Origin: Clostridium_I sp963725425
GTDB lineage: Bacteria > Bacillota > Clostridia > Clostridiales > Clostridiaceae
Direction of reading: 5' to 3'
Assembly (NCBI GenBank): GCA_963725425.1
Contig: CAVRYJ010000031.1
Location: 620,001-684,000 of the forward strand
DNA length: 64,000 nucleotides
The notes beneath the pieces were generated by a model. That model was not told the origin of the DNA, did no database searches, and saw only the letters and a program-made list of their open reading frames with translations. Position numbers and translations under genes: made by a program. The first letter of the stretch is position 1. Every line of letters starts with the position of its first letter. Positions 26,511 through 35,819 of this stretch are shown here, in pieces.

Positions 26511-28050
26511 AAAATGAACATGAAAGGATGTCATTGTCTTGGATTCAATTATAACTTATTTATTTTTATATAATCAATACCTTTTGAAAGAAATTTCTAA
26601 ATTACTTTTGTTAATTGCCAAATATATTCCTCTTAAACAATGGGGTTTTGATGATTCACATAGCCCCGAATATCAAAAGTTCAAGGTTGATAAGCTTCCA
26701 AAAATCTTTAATCCAGAACCTGTAGATTACCAGCTACTTTTAGGTTATTATAAGCACCGATACGGTAAAAGCATTAAGCCTGTCAACCGAAGATCTAAAA
26801 AATCTGTTGTATCTGAAACTACTGTGTGTCCTCGTTGTGGCGCTACGCACCAATATCTTTATAAAAACAACGGTTCCAAAGGTCAATGTTTATGCAAGGT
26901 TTGTGGTGAACGTTTTAGTGATATTAACATCTATAACCGACCTATAGCTTTACGTTGTCCTTACTGCGGAAATATCCTTGTTCCTACAAAAGATCGTAAG
27001 CATTTTAGAATACACAAATGTATAAACGCGAAGTGTTCGTACTATCTCAGCAATCTCCGTAAACTTCCTAAAGGATTAAATCTTGCTGATAAACATAAGT
27101 ACAAGCTTCATTACATCTATCGTGAATTCACCATAGATTTTTTTAAGATGGACTTACATGAACTTCCCAAAAATGCTGTTAATTTCAAGTACAAGAGGTT
27201 CAATGCCCACATCATGGGTTTATGCCTTACTTATCACGTTAATCTTAAACTATCAACTAGACAAACGGCTCACGCCTTAAAAGAAATACACGGTATTAAG
27301 ATCTCACATACAATGGTTGCTAACTATGCTATGACTGCCGCAGCAGTTATCAAACCTTTTACAGATACCTTTGACTATAAACCTGCAAATATACTTTCTG
27401 CTGATGAAACTTATATCAAGATGAAAGGCATAAAACATTACGTTTGGATTATCATGGACACATGTAAAAAATCCATTCTAGGTTACCAGGTATCAGATAC
27501 TCGTGCCGTAGGCCCTTGTATCCTCACAATGCGTATGGCTTTTGAAAAGTTTAAAGTATTCCCTGGCAAAGCTCTTAAATTCATCGCAGATGGTTATAGT
27601 GCATATCCACTTGCCAGCCAACAATGTAAACTAGAAAAAGGCTGGGACTTTGATGTTACTCAGGTCATAGGACTAAGCAATGATGATGCTGTTACAACTA
27701 AATATCGCTGGGTAAAGCAGATAGTTGAAAGGCTTAACCGCACATTCAAATCATCTTACCGAGTTACTTGTGGCTATGGAAGTGAAAATGGTGCTCTATA
27801 CGGCGTATCCCTTTGGGTCGCATATTACAATTTTTTACGACCACATCCTTATAACTACTGGAAACCATTGAATGAGTTAGACGCTTTAAAAAACGCAGAT
27901 AATATGCCTGCAAAATGGCAACTTCTTATTTATCTTGGTCAGCAGACTATATTGAATATGCAAAAAACTTAATTTTGGTAAAAACTCAATATAGAAACCT
28001 CAATTACATTTTTTTATATTATAAAAAATGTCTTTTTGTCATGTTCAAAA
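26511..28050 (+). mobile_element. DDE insertion sequence (IS6-like core), boundaries approximate
   Basis: A transposase gene flanked by imperfect inverted sequences: TGAACATGAAA at 26515 and TCATGTTCAAAA at 28039. I could not find a target duplication, so the limits are estimates. The element lies between mccB and a methyltransferase gene, transcribed away from mccB. Confidence 0.55.
26539..27972 (+). CDS. DDE transposase with zinc-ribbon N-terminus
   Basis: 477 aa, apparently intact. The N-terminal half has three CxxC pairs (CPRCGATH, CKVCGERF, CPYCGNIL) forming zinc ribbons, followed by a helix-turn-helix-like region (LSTRQTAHALKEIHGIKIS). The catalytic core has LSADETYIKMKG, FIADGYSAYPL and VERLNRTFKSSYR, the D-D-E arrangement of rve/IS6-type enzymes. 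The start is TTG, 10 bp behind AAAGGA; the nearby ATG is out of frame. The family name is not certain. Confidence 0.8.
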   Translation: MDSIITYLFLYNQYLLKEISKLLLLIAKYIPLKQWGFDDSHSPEYQKFKVDKLPKIFNPEPVDYQLLLGYYKHRYGKSIKPVNRRSKKSVVSETTVCPRCGATHQYLYKNNGSKGQCLCKVCGERFSDINIYNRPIALRCPYCGNILVPTKDRKHFRIHKCINAKCSYYLSNLRKLPKGLNLADKHKYKLHYIYREFTIDFFKMDLHELPKNAVNFKYKRFNAHIMGLCLTYHVNLKLSTRQTAHALKEIHGIKISHTMVANYAMTAAAVIKPFTDTFDYKPANILSADETYIKMKGIKHYVWIIMDTCKKSILGYQVSDTRAVGPCILTMRMAFEKFKVFPGKALKFIADGYSAYPLASQQCKLEKGWDFDVTQVIGLSNDDAVTTKYRWVKQIVERLNRTFKSSYRVTCGYGSENGALYGVSLWVAYYNFLRPHPYNYWKPLNELDALKNADNMPAKWQLLIYLGQQTILNMQKT

Positions 28051-28155
28051 CTAAAATTTTACTGATATATGATGCTGTTTTATGATTTAATAACATAATT
28101 TTATCTGCATTTTATTTTTACTCTTTTTTCATAGCTCACTTTACACTATCTTACT

Positions 28156-28779
28156 TTATTTAATTGCAGTAGCTATAAATATTCCTGTTTTTGTGTATTC
28201 ACCTTTGCTTGAATAACCCTTACAAAATAAATCTGTGTTCTCTATATTAATGTTTCTAAAATTCACTTTTTTAAACCAATTGCTAATCTCATCATTTGAA
28301 AAACCTAACCATTCATCAAACATTTCTCTTCTTGCCCACTCTCCATCATGCTTCATTACATCAGAGATCACCACAGTTCCACCTTTTTTAAGCATTCTAT
28401 ACATTTCAGAAATGGCTACCTCTGCATCTTTAATATGATGAAGTGCCATATTTATAAATACCACATCTAAAGATTCATCGAACAGTGATATGTCAACTAG
28501 AGAAGATTTTAATGGGTATATATTATTTAAATTTTTTTCTTGGAGAGATTTTTTTAATACCTTTAACATATTTATAGAATTGTCCACAGAAAAAACTATA
28601 CTTGCCTCACTTGCAAGTGCCAGTGAAATAAATCCTGAACCACAACCTAAATCTCCTACCACCTTATTTTTTATATCTGCCTTTGATAAAACCTCATACT
28701 TTAATCTTTCTTCAAAATAGTCACTCCTAATTACATTCCACTTATCTGCTATATTATTAAAATATTCTAGAGAATTCAT
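28156..28779 (-). CDS. Class I SAM-dependent methyltransferase
   Basis: 207 aa Rossmann-fold methyltransferase: motif I VVGDLGCGSGFISLAL (residues 41-56), an acidic end of beta2 (SVDNS), and the post-motif HHIKDAEVAISEMYRMLKKGG typical of UbiE/Methyltransf_11 proteins. The substrate is unknown. The start follows AAAGGAGAATAT; the promoter TTGACA-N17-TATTAT lies about 110 bp upstream. It is monocistronic and divergent from the nitroreductase relic. Confidence 0.85.
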   Translation of the reverse strand: MNSLEYFNNIADKWNVIRSDYFEERLKYEVLSKADIKNKVVGDLGCGSGFISLALASEASIVFSVDNSINMLKVLKKSLQEKNLNNIYPLKSSLVDISLFDESLDVVFINMALHHIKDAEVAISEMYRMLKKGGTVVISDVMKHDGEWARREMFDEWLGFSNDEISNWFKKVNFRNINIENTDLFCKGYSSKGEYTKTGIFIATAIK

Positions 28780-28925
28780 ATATATTCTCCTTTCTTATTT
28801 TTCCAATTGAAATACTATGATTAGTATTAAAAAAATACAAAATATAATTGTTATCTTATATAGCTACATTACACTGCTATTCCCTATCAAATTAATTGGA
28901 ATAATACATTATCTTAATACACATA

Positions 28926-28954
28926 ATATTCTAAAGCATTAATTTTGTCAACAA
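28926..28954 (-). promoter_or_regulatory. Sigma-A promoter of the methyltransferase gene
   Basis: The minus strand reads TTGACA-N17-TATTAT. The rest of the 296-bp divergent region (28780-29075) also holds TTTACA-N17-TATACT on the plus strand, spanning the palindrome AAACTATAGTTT, facing the nitroreductase relic. Confidence 0.6.
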
Positions 28955-29075
28955 AATAAGTAATAATTTTTTTCATTTCTAATTTTCAAAACCATTTTGT
29001 TTACAATCAACAAACTATAGTTTATACTTTGTAATTTGTATTAGTTACTAATGATTATCAATGAAGGAATTAAAT

Positions 29076-29571
29076 ATGAATAATATTATAGATTCAATTA
29101 AAAAACATAGATCAATAACAAATAGTAAACGAAAGTTTTGAAGGACTTTCAGCTGGAATTTTTGATGCTGGCCTTGCAATGGGAGGAGCAATAGTAGCTG
29201 CAGAATCTCTTGGACTTGGTATAGTTCCAATAGGTGGTGTTAGACATAACCCTAAAGGAATAATTGAACTATTAGAATTAACTGAATATACTTACCCATT
29301 AGTTGGTTTAGCTGTGGGATATCCAACTGACATTTCCAAACAAAAACCAAGATTTCCACTTAAAGCTTTTAGACACGATGAAACTTACAATAAGGATAAA
29401 ATGAAAGATTTAATAGATGGATATGACGCTACTATGGAAGTGTATCTAAAAGAAATAGGAAGAGAGCAAGAAGTTAACTGGAGTGAATCTACTTCAAATA
29501 TATACCAATATGTTTATTATCCAGAAGTTAAACCAACACTGGAAAGCCAAGGATTTAAAATTGATAAATAA
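29076..29571 (+). pseudogene. NfsA-type nitroreductase relic with internal deletion
   Basis: It opens MNNIIDSIKKHRSITN, the normal start of an FMN nitroreductase, then hits a frame change at about 29130. From there another frame reads VNESFEGLSAGIFDAGLAMG and continues to the natural C-terminus, including VGYPTDISKQKPRFP. Roughly 60-80 residues that should follow RSI in this family are missing, so this is a true deletion and not a one-base slip. A good promoter is still present upstream. Confidence 0.8.
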
Positions 29572-29576
29572 TCTCA

Positions 29577-29608
29577 CCTTAAATTCCATAATAATACATT
29601 TAAGGTAA
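29577..29608 (+). terminator. Terminator-like hairpin after the nitroreductase relic
   Basis: CCTTAAA-N14-TTTAAGG just after the stop. A second, longer imperfect palindrome (AGCAATATGACA.../...TGCCATGTTGCT, 29612-29668) follows; its purpose is unclear. Confidence 0.4.
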
Positions 29609-29799
29609 GTTAGAAGCAATATGACAATGTATGATCAAAGGTATCTCATACGATGCCATGTTGCTTTTCATAAGTAAATATCCATTAACTCTCAATTTTC
29701 AATTTTTATTTTAGGGTGGCCACTTATATATAGACTAAACACTTTAACTATAATTTCTATAATTTTCTTTAGCCATCATCAAATCTTATTGATTTAAGC

Positions 29800-30006
29800 C
29801 TAGTCCTTTTCATCCAACTTATCATTAATTTTTTTTGCAACATTTTCCTTGGCATCATGAAATTTATCCTTCATATCCGCCTTTTTAGACTGAAGCTTTC
29901 CTTTAAGTTCTGTTTCCTCACTACCTGTAGCCTTTCCAACAACCTCATTAGTTTTTCCTATAACCTTATCCTTTGTTTCCTCAAATTTGTCTTTTGAATC
30001 TGACAT
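29800..30006 (-). CDS. CsbD-family stress protein
   Basis: A 68-aa hydrophilic protein, almost all Lys, Glu and Asp, with the CsbD signature KDKVIGKTNEVVGKATG and repeated amphipathic helices. CsbD proteins are general-stress products of unknown mechanism. The ATG follows GGAGATGAT. It stands alone between the nitroreductase relic and the HTH gene. Confidence 0.88.
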   Translation of the reverse strand: MSDSKDKFEETKDKVIGKTNEVVGKATGSEETELKGKLQSKKADMKDKFHDAKENVAKKINDKLDEKD

Positions 30007-30093
30007 TTTATCATCTCCATTTACTTTTTAAAATTATTTTCTAGAAGTTAGTATTAACTTTTTTACTAATATTATTAATTTTTATATATTACA

Positions 30094-30157
30094 TGTAAAC
30101 TAAAGTTGACATCTACGAAAAAAAGTAATATATTAATAATGTAAACTAAAGTTGACA
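30094..30157 (+). promoter_or_regulatory. Promoter with two identical operators before the HTH/membrane-protein pair
   Basis: TGTAAACTAAAGTTGACA occurs at 30094-30111 and again at 30140-30157. Each copy is a near-perfect palindrome. The first copy ends in the -35 box (TTGACA 30106-30111), followed by 17 bp and the -10 TATATT (30129-30134); the second lies near the transcription start. This is the classic layout for autorepression by the downstream HTH protein. Confidence 0.75.
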
Positions 30158-30173
30158 AAGAGGTGATAATTTA

Positions 30174-30386
30174 TTGCAAAATAGGATAAAAGAATTTAGA
30201 CAAAAACATGGAATAACTCAAGAAGAATTTTCGGATAAAGTGGGTGTTTCAAGGCAAACCATAGTAGCATTAGAAAAAGGCAAGTATAACCCTTCAGTTG
30301 TATTAGCTTGTAGAATTGCACAATTATTTAATACTGTTGTTGAGGATATCTTTATTATGGAGGAGGAAGATTATGTTAAGTTATAA
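30174..30386 (+). CDS. Small XRE-type transcriptional regulator
   Basis: 70 aa, a single Cro/C1 HTH domain: RIKEFRQKHGITQEEFSDKV, recognition helix SRQTIVALEKGKYNPS, and LAQ-like packing to the C-terminal IFIMEEED. The start is TTG behind AGAGGTGATAA. It overlaps the next gene by 14 bp, so the two form an operon. The paired operators in its promoter suggest it represses itself. Confidence 0.88.
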   Translation: MQNRIKEFRQKHGITQEEFSDKVGVSRQTIVALEKGKYNPSVVLACRIAQLFNTVVEDIFIMEEEDYVKL

Positions 30387-30795
30387 GGCGAAAAAATATA
30401 TTAATAAACAAACCTCTATTTTTGGTAGTTTAGCATTTGTCGGATTAGTGGTTTTCATATTGGGTACTTTTTTTAACATTTTAAGAGATGAAATGCTTGG
30501 TATATGTATTGGATTTATACCCACTGGTGTAATTGGTGTAATAATAACACAACGAATGAAAAATAACCCTGAAAAAACAGAAAAGATGATTACAATTGAA
30601 ACAGAAGAAAGACTACAACTCATAAGATATAAAACTGGTAACTGTGCTTTTTGGGTTACATTTATATGTATTTCTGTTGCTACCACACTATCAAGATATA
30701 TTTCAATATCCTTACCAATATTTTTATCAATAACTTTAATTGCTATGGTTTTAATCCGTGTCATAGCATCAATAGTATGCCACAAAATCTCATGA
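30373..30795 (+). CDS. Integral membrane protein paired with the HTH regulator (DUF2178-like)
   Basis: 140 aa with four predicted helices and a short cytosolic loop KNNPEKTEKMITIETEERLQ. This arrangement matches the membrane partner commonly found behind small HTH regulators in firmicutes and archaea. The ATG at 30373 lies inside the end of the regulator gene and has GGAGGAGGAAG upstream. Function unknown; it may sense a membrane state and modulate the regulator. Confidence 0.65.
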   Translation: MLSYKAKKYINKQTSIFGSLAFVGLVVFILGTFFNILRDEMLGICIGFIPTGVIGVIITQRMKNNPEKTEKMITIETEERLQLIRYKTGNCAFWVTFICISVATTLSRYISISLPIFLSITLIAMVLIRVIASIVCHKIS

Positions 30796-30856
30796 TTACT
30801 AATTTAATGAAAAGATGTTTTATGAGAATACAAAATAGACTAGCAATAATGCAAGT

Positions 30857-32011
30857 CTATTTTGTATCACATGCCATAATTATATTTTTTAATTCATCAA
30901 CATTAATATCCGTAATAATCCCCTTTTTATCCCAATGTTTTCTGCAACCACAATAATCAAGTATTACACACTGTGGTACTAAATCCAAACGTCTTGCAGC
31001 AAGTCCACCACTTATCAAATTTAAAAGACAAGCAACTCCTACAATTCCTAATTCCCCAAACTTAACTTTTCCATCCGTAAATGCTGAGGAACCATGTGGT
31101 ATTATTAAAACTTCAAAACCAAGTTCATCTCCCATTTTACTCAGCTTATTAACACTGCATTCTTTTGTACAATGCCCGCAAATATATCCGTTTTTTGTGT
31201 TCTTTGCCTTACATTGATTACTTGGCTTATATCTCATACAAATTGGAACGAGTAGTTTCTTTTTTCTCGTTTTAACAAAATCATTTCTAAAAGCTCTATT
31301 AAGGATTTCTGCCCCCACCATGTTTAGATGATACTCTACTCTTTGTCTACCTGTGAAAATAATATCTTCCCTAAAGCGATACCTGATTTTTTGTTTATTT
31401 AGAAATGGTTGTACATTTGATGTGTATTTTCCAACTATTTGTTCACTTACACCTTCAAACCAAACTCCATAGTCAATAAATAATTTTAAAATATGGATTG
31501 ATTTATCCTGTGGCAAAATTTGAAAATATCCTTCCCAATTTAAAATTTTCTTCACTTCTTCATCAAATTCACCAGAAACTAGTAGCCAAGACCTGAGTTT
31601 TTTTAAGCCCAAAATAGATGTGTCAACTGTACCGTTTGATTTTCTATTTAAAAAGATTGTGGAGGAAAAACCTCGAATAAAATCCGTACCTACTTTTATA
31701 GCTTTTCCTTTTTTTCTTAATGCGACTAGATTAATAAGAATTTCACCCTTGTTTTTTGCTAACTTCTGTGCTTTATTCCCATATACATTCCAAAGTACCC
31801 CAATGATTAAAGCTTCTAACATACATTCTTCTCTGCTTCTTAAGGTTTCAATGTTATTTTCTTTATTAAAATCCATAAAATCGTCAATAACCTGTTTTAG
31901 TATCTTTTCCCCATATAATAATGTTTCATCTGCCAAAATCTTAGCATCTACATAATACCGGTTTGAATTTATATTTTGTTCTAAAAGTGAATAAGTGATA
32001 ATTTTTTTCAT
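30857..32011 (-). CDS. DUF116-domain protein
   Basis: 384 aa. The C-terminal half has the DUF116 pattern: RVEYHLNMVGAEILNRAFR, VPICMRY, then Cys-rich CKAKNTKNGYICGHCTKEC and GFEVLIIPHGSS, likely an Fe-S or zinc site, and CVILDYCGCRKHW at the end. The N-terminal half is helical with no known motif. It begins at ATG behind TTGAGGTAA. The function of the family is unknown; Cys spacing suggests a redox or metal role. Confidence 0.8.
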   Translation of the reverse strand: MKKIITYSLLEQNINSNRYYVDAKILADETLLYGEKILKQVIDDFMDFNKENNIETLRSREECMLEALIIGVLWNVYGNKAQKLAKNKGEILINLVALRKKGKAIKVGTDFIRGFSSTIFLNRKSNGTVDTSILGLKKLRSWLLVSGEFDEEVKKILNWEGYFQILPQDKSIHILKLFIDYGVWFEGVSEQIVGKYTSNVQPFLNKQKIRYRFREDIIFTGRQRVEYHLNMVGAEILNRAFRNDFVKTRKKKLLVPICMRYKPSNQCKAKNTKNGYICGHCTKECSVNKLSKMGDELGFEVLIIPHGSSAFTDGKVKFGELGIVGVACLLNLISGGLAARRLDLVPQCVILDYCGCRKHWDKKGIITDINVDELKNIIMACDTK

Positions 32012-32155
32012 ATTTTTACCTCAATTATCTATATATACTTACATAATATATGGATAATTGGCATTTGTAAATAATAATTTCCATATAAACAAAAGTAAAA
32101 ATAGCCCTCACCTATGGTTTAGATGAAGACCATTTATATTTTCATTGATTTTATG

Positions 32156-32281
32156 CTACATTTCACCCCTGTTTAATCCTTCTGTCTTATGTTTTTTCAT
32201 TTCACTATCATGAATCACTTGTGGTTTTGAACTTTTCATATCTTGCTTTCTAGTTTTCTTTTTCCCTGTAGCATGTGACAT
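32156..32281 (-). CDS. Small basic protein, 41 aa
   Basis: An ATG with AAAGGAAG nine bases upstream opens a 41-codon frame, MSHATGKKKTRKQDMKSSKP and on, ending GLNRGEM and TAG. It is Lys- and His-rich with no hydrophobic segment. The good ribosome site and an otherwise empty 400-bp gap make it a credible gene. The composition recalls small acid- or nucleic-acid-binding spore or ribosome-associated peptides, but no family is recognised. Confidence 0.55.
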   Translation of the reverse strand: MSHATGKKKTRKQDMKSSKPQVIHDSEMKKHKTEGLNRGEM

Positions 32282-32418
32282 AAAAGCACTTCCTTTCATC
32301 TTTTAGTTTTACCTTGCAAACTACAATTATTCACTTCTTTTCATGAAGCTAATTATGTGATAACCCTTTTTAGCAAAATCATTTGAAAAAATGGTATAAT
32401 AAAAAAAGAGGTGATAAA

Positions 32419-33450
32419 ATGCCTATTGATATGAAACCAAATACAAATGGAATAAAAATCACTACTGTTCTATCAAAAACAGCTGAAATAGTGGCAGTAA
32501 TTAATATCTTAGCAGATAGAAAACACCATGAATATATAAAAGATTGGATAGATTCCACATATTCAAATCTTTCATTAAGTAGTAAAAAAATGCTAGGACT
32601 AATTTCTCAATTGCCCTATCAGGGATTTGAATTTTTTGAAATAATTTTAGATACAAGAATCTTTGATGATATAGGAAATCTTTCAAAAAGGATAATGAAT
32701 TATGAAGATAAGCAGTTTACGTATATACTAACCGGTGAACAAATAAAAATGGAAAAAATAAAGGAAATAAGAGAACACAAAGAAGATCTTCAAAAATTCA
32801 TAGATGACCTACCTTGGCTATATAGAGGGGGCATGGAAATTTATGAGTGGATAATAAATAATACTGATGACTTTAAACTAAGTCTAGTAAAATTGATTTC
32901 CGAAGTTGCTAGCCCTTTATTTGAAAAAAAGTTTAATTCTTTAGAAATAGAATATAAACATGGCTTACAAGATATATCTAGTAAACTTAATAAAAGTACT
33001 CCCTTACAACTGGCAAATTATATTATGAATAAACTTGTAGAAGATAATTCTGAGATTTGTGAATACATTTTCATACCCTCATATTTTATTAATCCACATT
33101 ATGTAATGGCTTTTAATAAATATGCAAGAATGTTTTTGTATGATATAAGAGAGGAATCAGTAGTAATTAGAAAAGAAACTGGTGAGAAATTAAGTGCCAA
33201 ATTAAAGATACTTTCAGATAAAACCCGTCTTGAAATTTTGAGGCTTCTTATACTTCAGCCTTGTTCAGGTACTACACTATCTAATAGACTTAATCTTACT
33301 AATGCTACTATTTCTCATCATATAGAGCTCTTAAGATCCGTAAGCCTTATAACTGAAATAAGAGATAAAAATACTAAGTACTACAGTTCAAATGTAACAG
33401 AAATAGATAAACTTATTAAAAATTTACAAAATTACCTTTATAATAAATAA
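32419..33450 (+). CDS. ArsR-type regulator with large N-terminal domain
   Basis: 343 aa. The C-terminal 85 residues form an ArsR winged helix (KLKILSDKTRLEILRLLIL, recognition helix NATISHHIELLRSV). The 250-residue N-terminal part is soluble with no known motif and may bind a ligand. The start at 32419 follows AGAGGTGATAAA. An MFS exporter gene follows after a terminator, with a large palindrome at its promoter that could be this protein's operator. Confidence 0.8.
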   Translation: MPIDMKPNTNGIKITTVLSKTAEIVAVINILADRKHHEYIKDWIDSTYSNLSLSSKKMLGLISQLPYQGFEFFEIILDTRIFDDIGNLSKRIMNYEDKQFTYILTGEQIKMEKIKEIREHKEDLQKFIDDLPWLYRGGMEIYEWIINNTDDFKLSLVKLISEVASPLFEKKFNSLEIEYKHGLQDISSKLNKSTPLQLANYIMNKLVEDNSEICEYIFIPSYFINPHYVMAFNKYARMFLYDIREESVVIRKETGEKLSAKLKILSDKTRLEILRLLILQPCSGTTLSNRLNLTNATISHHIELLRSVSLITEIRDKNTKYYSSNVTEIDKLIKNLQNYLYNK

Positions 33451-33478
33451 AAGATTCTCAAAAGTCAGAGAATCTTTT
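33448..33478 (+). terminator. Intrinsic terminator after the ArsR-type gene
   Basis: AAAAGATTCTC-AAAAGTCA-GAGAATCTTTT followed by CTCATTT; it separates the regulator from the MFS gene. Confidence 0.75.
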
Positions 33479-33504
33479 CTCATTTAATTAATTCATTTTA
33501 ATTA

Positions 33505-33574
33505 TTGAAAATTAATTTTTACCGTGGTATAGTATTCTTATCTAGTTAGATACTAATCTAATTAGATAAGAATA
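33505..33574 (+). promoter_or_regulatory. MFS gene promoter with an 18-6-18 palindromic operator
   Basis: TTGAAA (33505-33510), 17 bp, TATAGT (33528-33533). Starting at the last base of the -10, TATTCTTATCTAGTTAGA (33533-33550) is inverted at 33557-33574 with 17 of 18 matches. It covers the transcription start, a typical repressor site. Confidence 0.7.
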
Positions 33575-33594
33575 TAACTTCTGGAGGGGTATTA

Positions 33595-34773
33595 ATGGAA
33601 AGGCATTTTAGTAGAAAAGAATTAACATTTTTAATTGGAATGGGCCTTGTAATGGGAATGAGAGAGTTATCCATGACCATGTTAAATCCATTTATCAGAA
33701 TTTATGGTTTAACATTAGCTGGAAGTACGCCCTTTTTATGCGGGCTTGCACTTGGTATATATGGATTAACTAATGCTATTTTTCAGATTCCATTCGGGAT
33801 TATTAGTGATAAGTATGGCCGAAAGCCCATAATACTAATAGGCTTGCTTCAGCTTATTTTAGGATTTTTGCTAAGCTATATTACTTCAAATATTCATTTG
33901 TTTATAATAGCCAGGGCACTTCAGGGCAGTGGTGCAATAATGGCTATAGCTTATTCTTGGCTTGGAGATGCTGTGCCGGACGATAAAAAGAGTAGAGCCA
34001 TGGGGATAGCCGGTATCATTGTGGCAATTGGTGCTGTGGTTGCCTTTGCGCTAGGACCAATTCTTTATAAAACTATGTCTTTAAAAAATATGTTTTTAGG
34101 CTGTGCTACCATTTTATTGTTTGCAGGGATTTTCATATTGTTTTTTCTTAAAGAAGACAAAAAATTTCAAAAATCAGAAAAAAGCATTGTCATTATTGAA
34201 CATTTTAAGAATCGGAAGCTAATGAATCTTAGCATGTGCGGATTTATTTTTAACTATGTAATGGCTGAAATGTTTTTTTTAGTTCCAACCTTTCTAGAAA
34301 AATCAATTGGTGCAGGTAATATGTGGATGGTATTCACGCCGGGTGTACTATGTGGAATTATAATCATGCTTTTTGCTTCAAATATGGCAGATGCAGGACA
34401 TTTCAAGCAGGTAAGCATTTTAGCATTTGTTGCTTTATTACTAGGTTCAGCAAGTATTGCTATTAAAACCATCTTCTTTAATACAGCTGGAGTAATTCTT
34501 CTTTTATCTGGATTTATGACTCTTACCTCAGGAATACCTTCAGCAGTAAATAAAATGGTAAATAAAAATAACAGAGGTAGTGCAAATGGTATACTTCAGA
34601 CTCTTACCTTTTTAGGTTTTTTCGTAGGACCTACCCTTACTGGATTTTTGATGGGTAGAGTTTCAGACCCCTTACTGCAGATTATTCCCATTTTTCTTTC
34701 AATTATTGGCATTATACTGATTAATAACAATGATAAAATTAATGTTGAGTCAGGCTCAAAATATGAAAGTTGA
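33595..34773 (+). CDS. MFS transporter (putative drug exporter)
   Basis: 392 aa with 12 helices. The motif-A loop is present as GIISDKYGRKPIILIGL after helix 2, and the second-half equivalent is GSANGILQTLTFLG. The protein resembles DHA1-type effluxers. The start follows GGAGGGGT. The preceding ArsR-type gene and the palindrome in its promoter suggest ligand-induced export. No substrate can be named. Confidence 0.85.
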   Translation: MERHFSRKELTFLIGMGLVMGMRELSMTMLNPFIRIYGLTLAGSTPFLCGLALGIYGLTNAIFQIPFGIISDKYGRKPIILIGLLQLILGFLLSYITSNIHLFIIARALQGSGAIMAIAYSWLGDAVPDDKKSRAMGIAGIIVAIGAVVAFALGPILYKTMSLKNMFLGCATILLFAGIFILFFLKEDKKFQKSEKSIVIIEHFKNRKLMNLSMCGFIFNYVMAEMFFLVPTFLEKSIGAGNMWMVFTPGVLCGIIIMLFASNMADAGHFKQVSILAFVALLLGSASIAIKTIFFNTAGVILLLSGFMTLTSGIPSAVNKMVNKNNRGSANGILQTLTFLGFFVGPTLTGFLMGRVSDPLLQIIPIFLSIIGIILINNNDKINVESGSKYES

Positions 34774-34881
34774 TAATTGAGAATTGAGAGTTAAGATTAC
34801 TACTGGTCTTTTCTTTGTTTGATTTTCTGCGCCAGCAGAAAATCTTCCTTAACTTGCGGATTGGCCCCCTCAGATGGGACT

Positions 34882-35775
34882 TTATAATCTAATTACTAGC
34901 TCATTCTTAAAATTTGAATTTTTCAAATTATAGAACTCAAATGGAGTTCTGTAATCTATCGATGAATGAACTCGTATAGTATTGTAACCATTAACATAAT
35001 TAAAGACAACAGCCCTTGCTTCTTCTAAAGTGTTGAATATCCTACCTGCAAGGCATTCGTCTTGAAGGTATCTATGATATGACTCTATATGTGCATCATA
35101 ATTGGGGCTATGCACAGGGATTCTTTCGTGTATTAAGTTTTCCTTTATACACATTTTTTCGAATTTATGTGCGATAAACTGTGACCCATTATCTGTCCGC
35201 ATTGTAAGTCCTGTCACACTATTTTTAATGTCCCTATTATATAATGCGGCAAGCATCACTTCCTGAGCTGTCTCAGTATTGGCAGAGAGCGACATTTTAC
35301 AAGATACAATGTTTCGGTCAAACACATCTATTATTGAGGTCAAATAAGCCACCTGACGTGTGCCTGCAATATAAATATATTTTGTATCCATCTCCCATAA
35401 TCCATTGGAATGATTAATTAAATGGTTTTTACAAATACGTTTATATTTGCTATCACACTCCATTTTATCTCTTAACATTCCCATTGAATTCATTAATCTA
35501 TAAACCTTTTTCTTATTTATCTTTAAACAATATTTTCGCTTAAGTACAGATGATACTTTCTTGTATCCATAATGTCTACCAAACTCTTCAGATTTTATTT
35601 TACTTATATATTTCTGTATTTCTAAGTCATTTATTTTTACATTATTAAGATTATAACTAAATCCTGGTATAATACCATTTTCCCTTCTAACCGGCTTATC
35701 GCCTTCTGCTATAACCTTTTGTCTTCGATAATACGTTGACTTTTTTAGCCCTAGTATTCTAATAATAGCAATCAC
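34882..35775 (-). CDS. IS3-family transposase OrfB
   Basis: The 297-aa DDE integrase core: LWEMDTKYIYIAGTRQVAYL (first Asp), TMRTDNGSQFIAHKF (second Asp) and HIESYHRYLQDECL (Glu). An HTH_21-type region (KKVSSVLKRKYCLKINKKKV) precedes it. The frame is open upstream and joins orfA through a -1 shift at an A9 run (KKKEDDIDYYEYAEQ), so the active protein is probably the OrfAB fusion. It appears intact. Confidence 0.9.
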   Translation of the reverse strand: MIAIIRILGLKKSTYYRRQKVIAEGDKPVRRENGIIPGFSYNLNNVKINDLEIQKYISKIKSEEFGRHYGYKKVSSVLKRKYCLKINKKKVYRLMNSMGMLRDKMECDSKYKRICKNHLINHSNGLWEMDTKYIYIAGTRQVAYLTSIIDVFDRNIVSCKMSLSANTETAQEVMLAALYNRDIKNSVTGLTMRTDNGSQFIAHKFEKMCIKENLIHERIPVHSPNYDAHIESYHRYLQDECLAGRIFNTLEEARAVVFNYVNGYNTIRVHSSIDYRTPFEFYNLKNSNFKNELVIRL

Positions 35776-35819
35776 TGGCGCTCCACAAGAAATACATTGT
35801 TCAGCATATTCGTAGTAGT

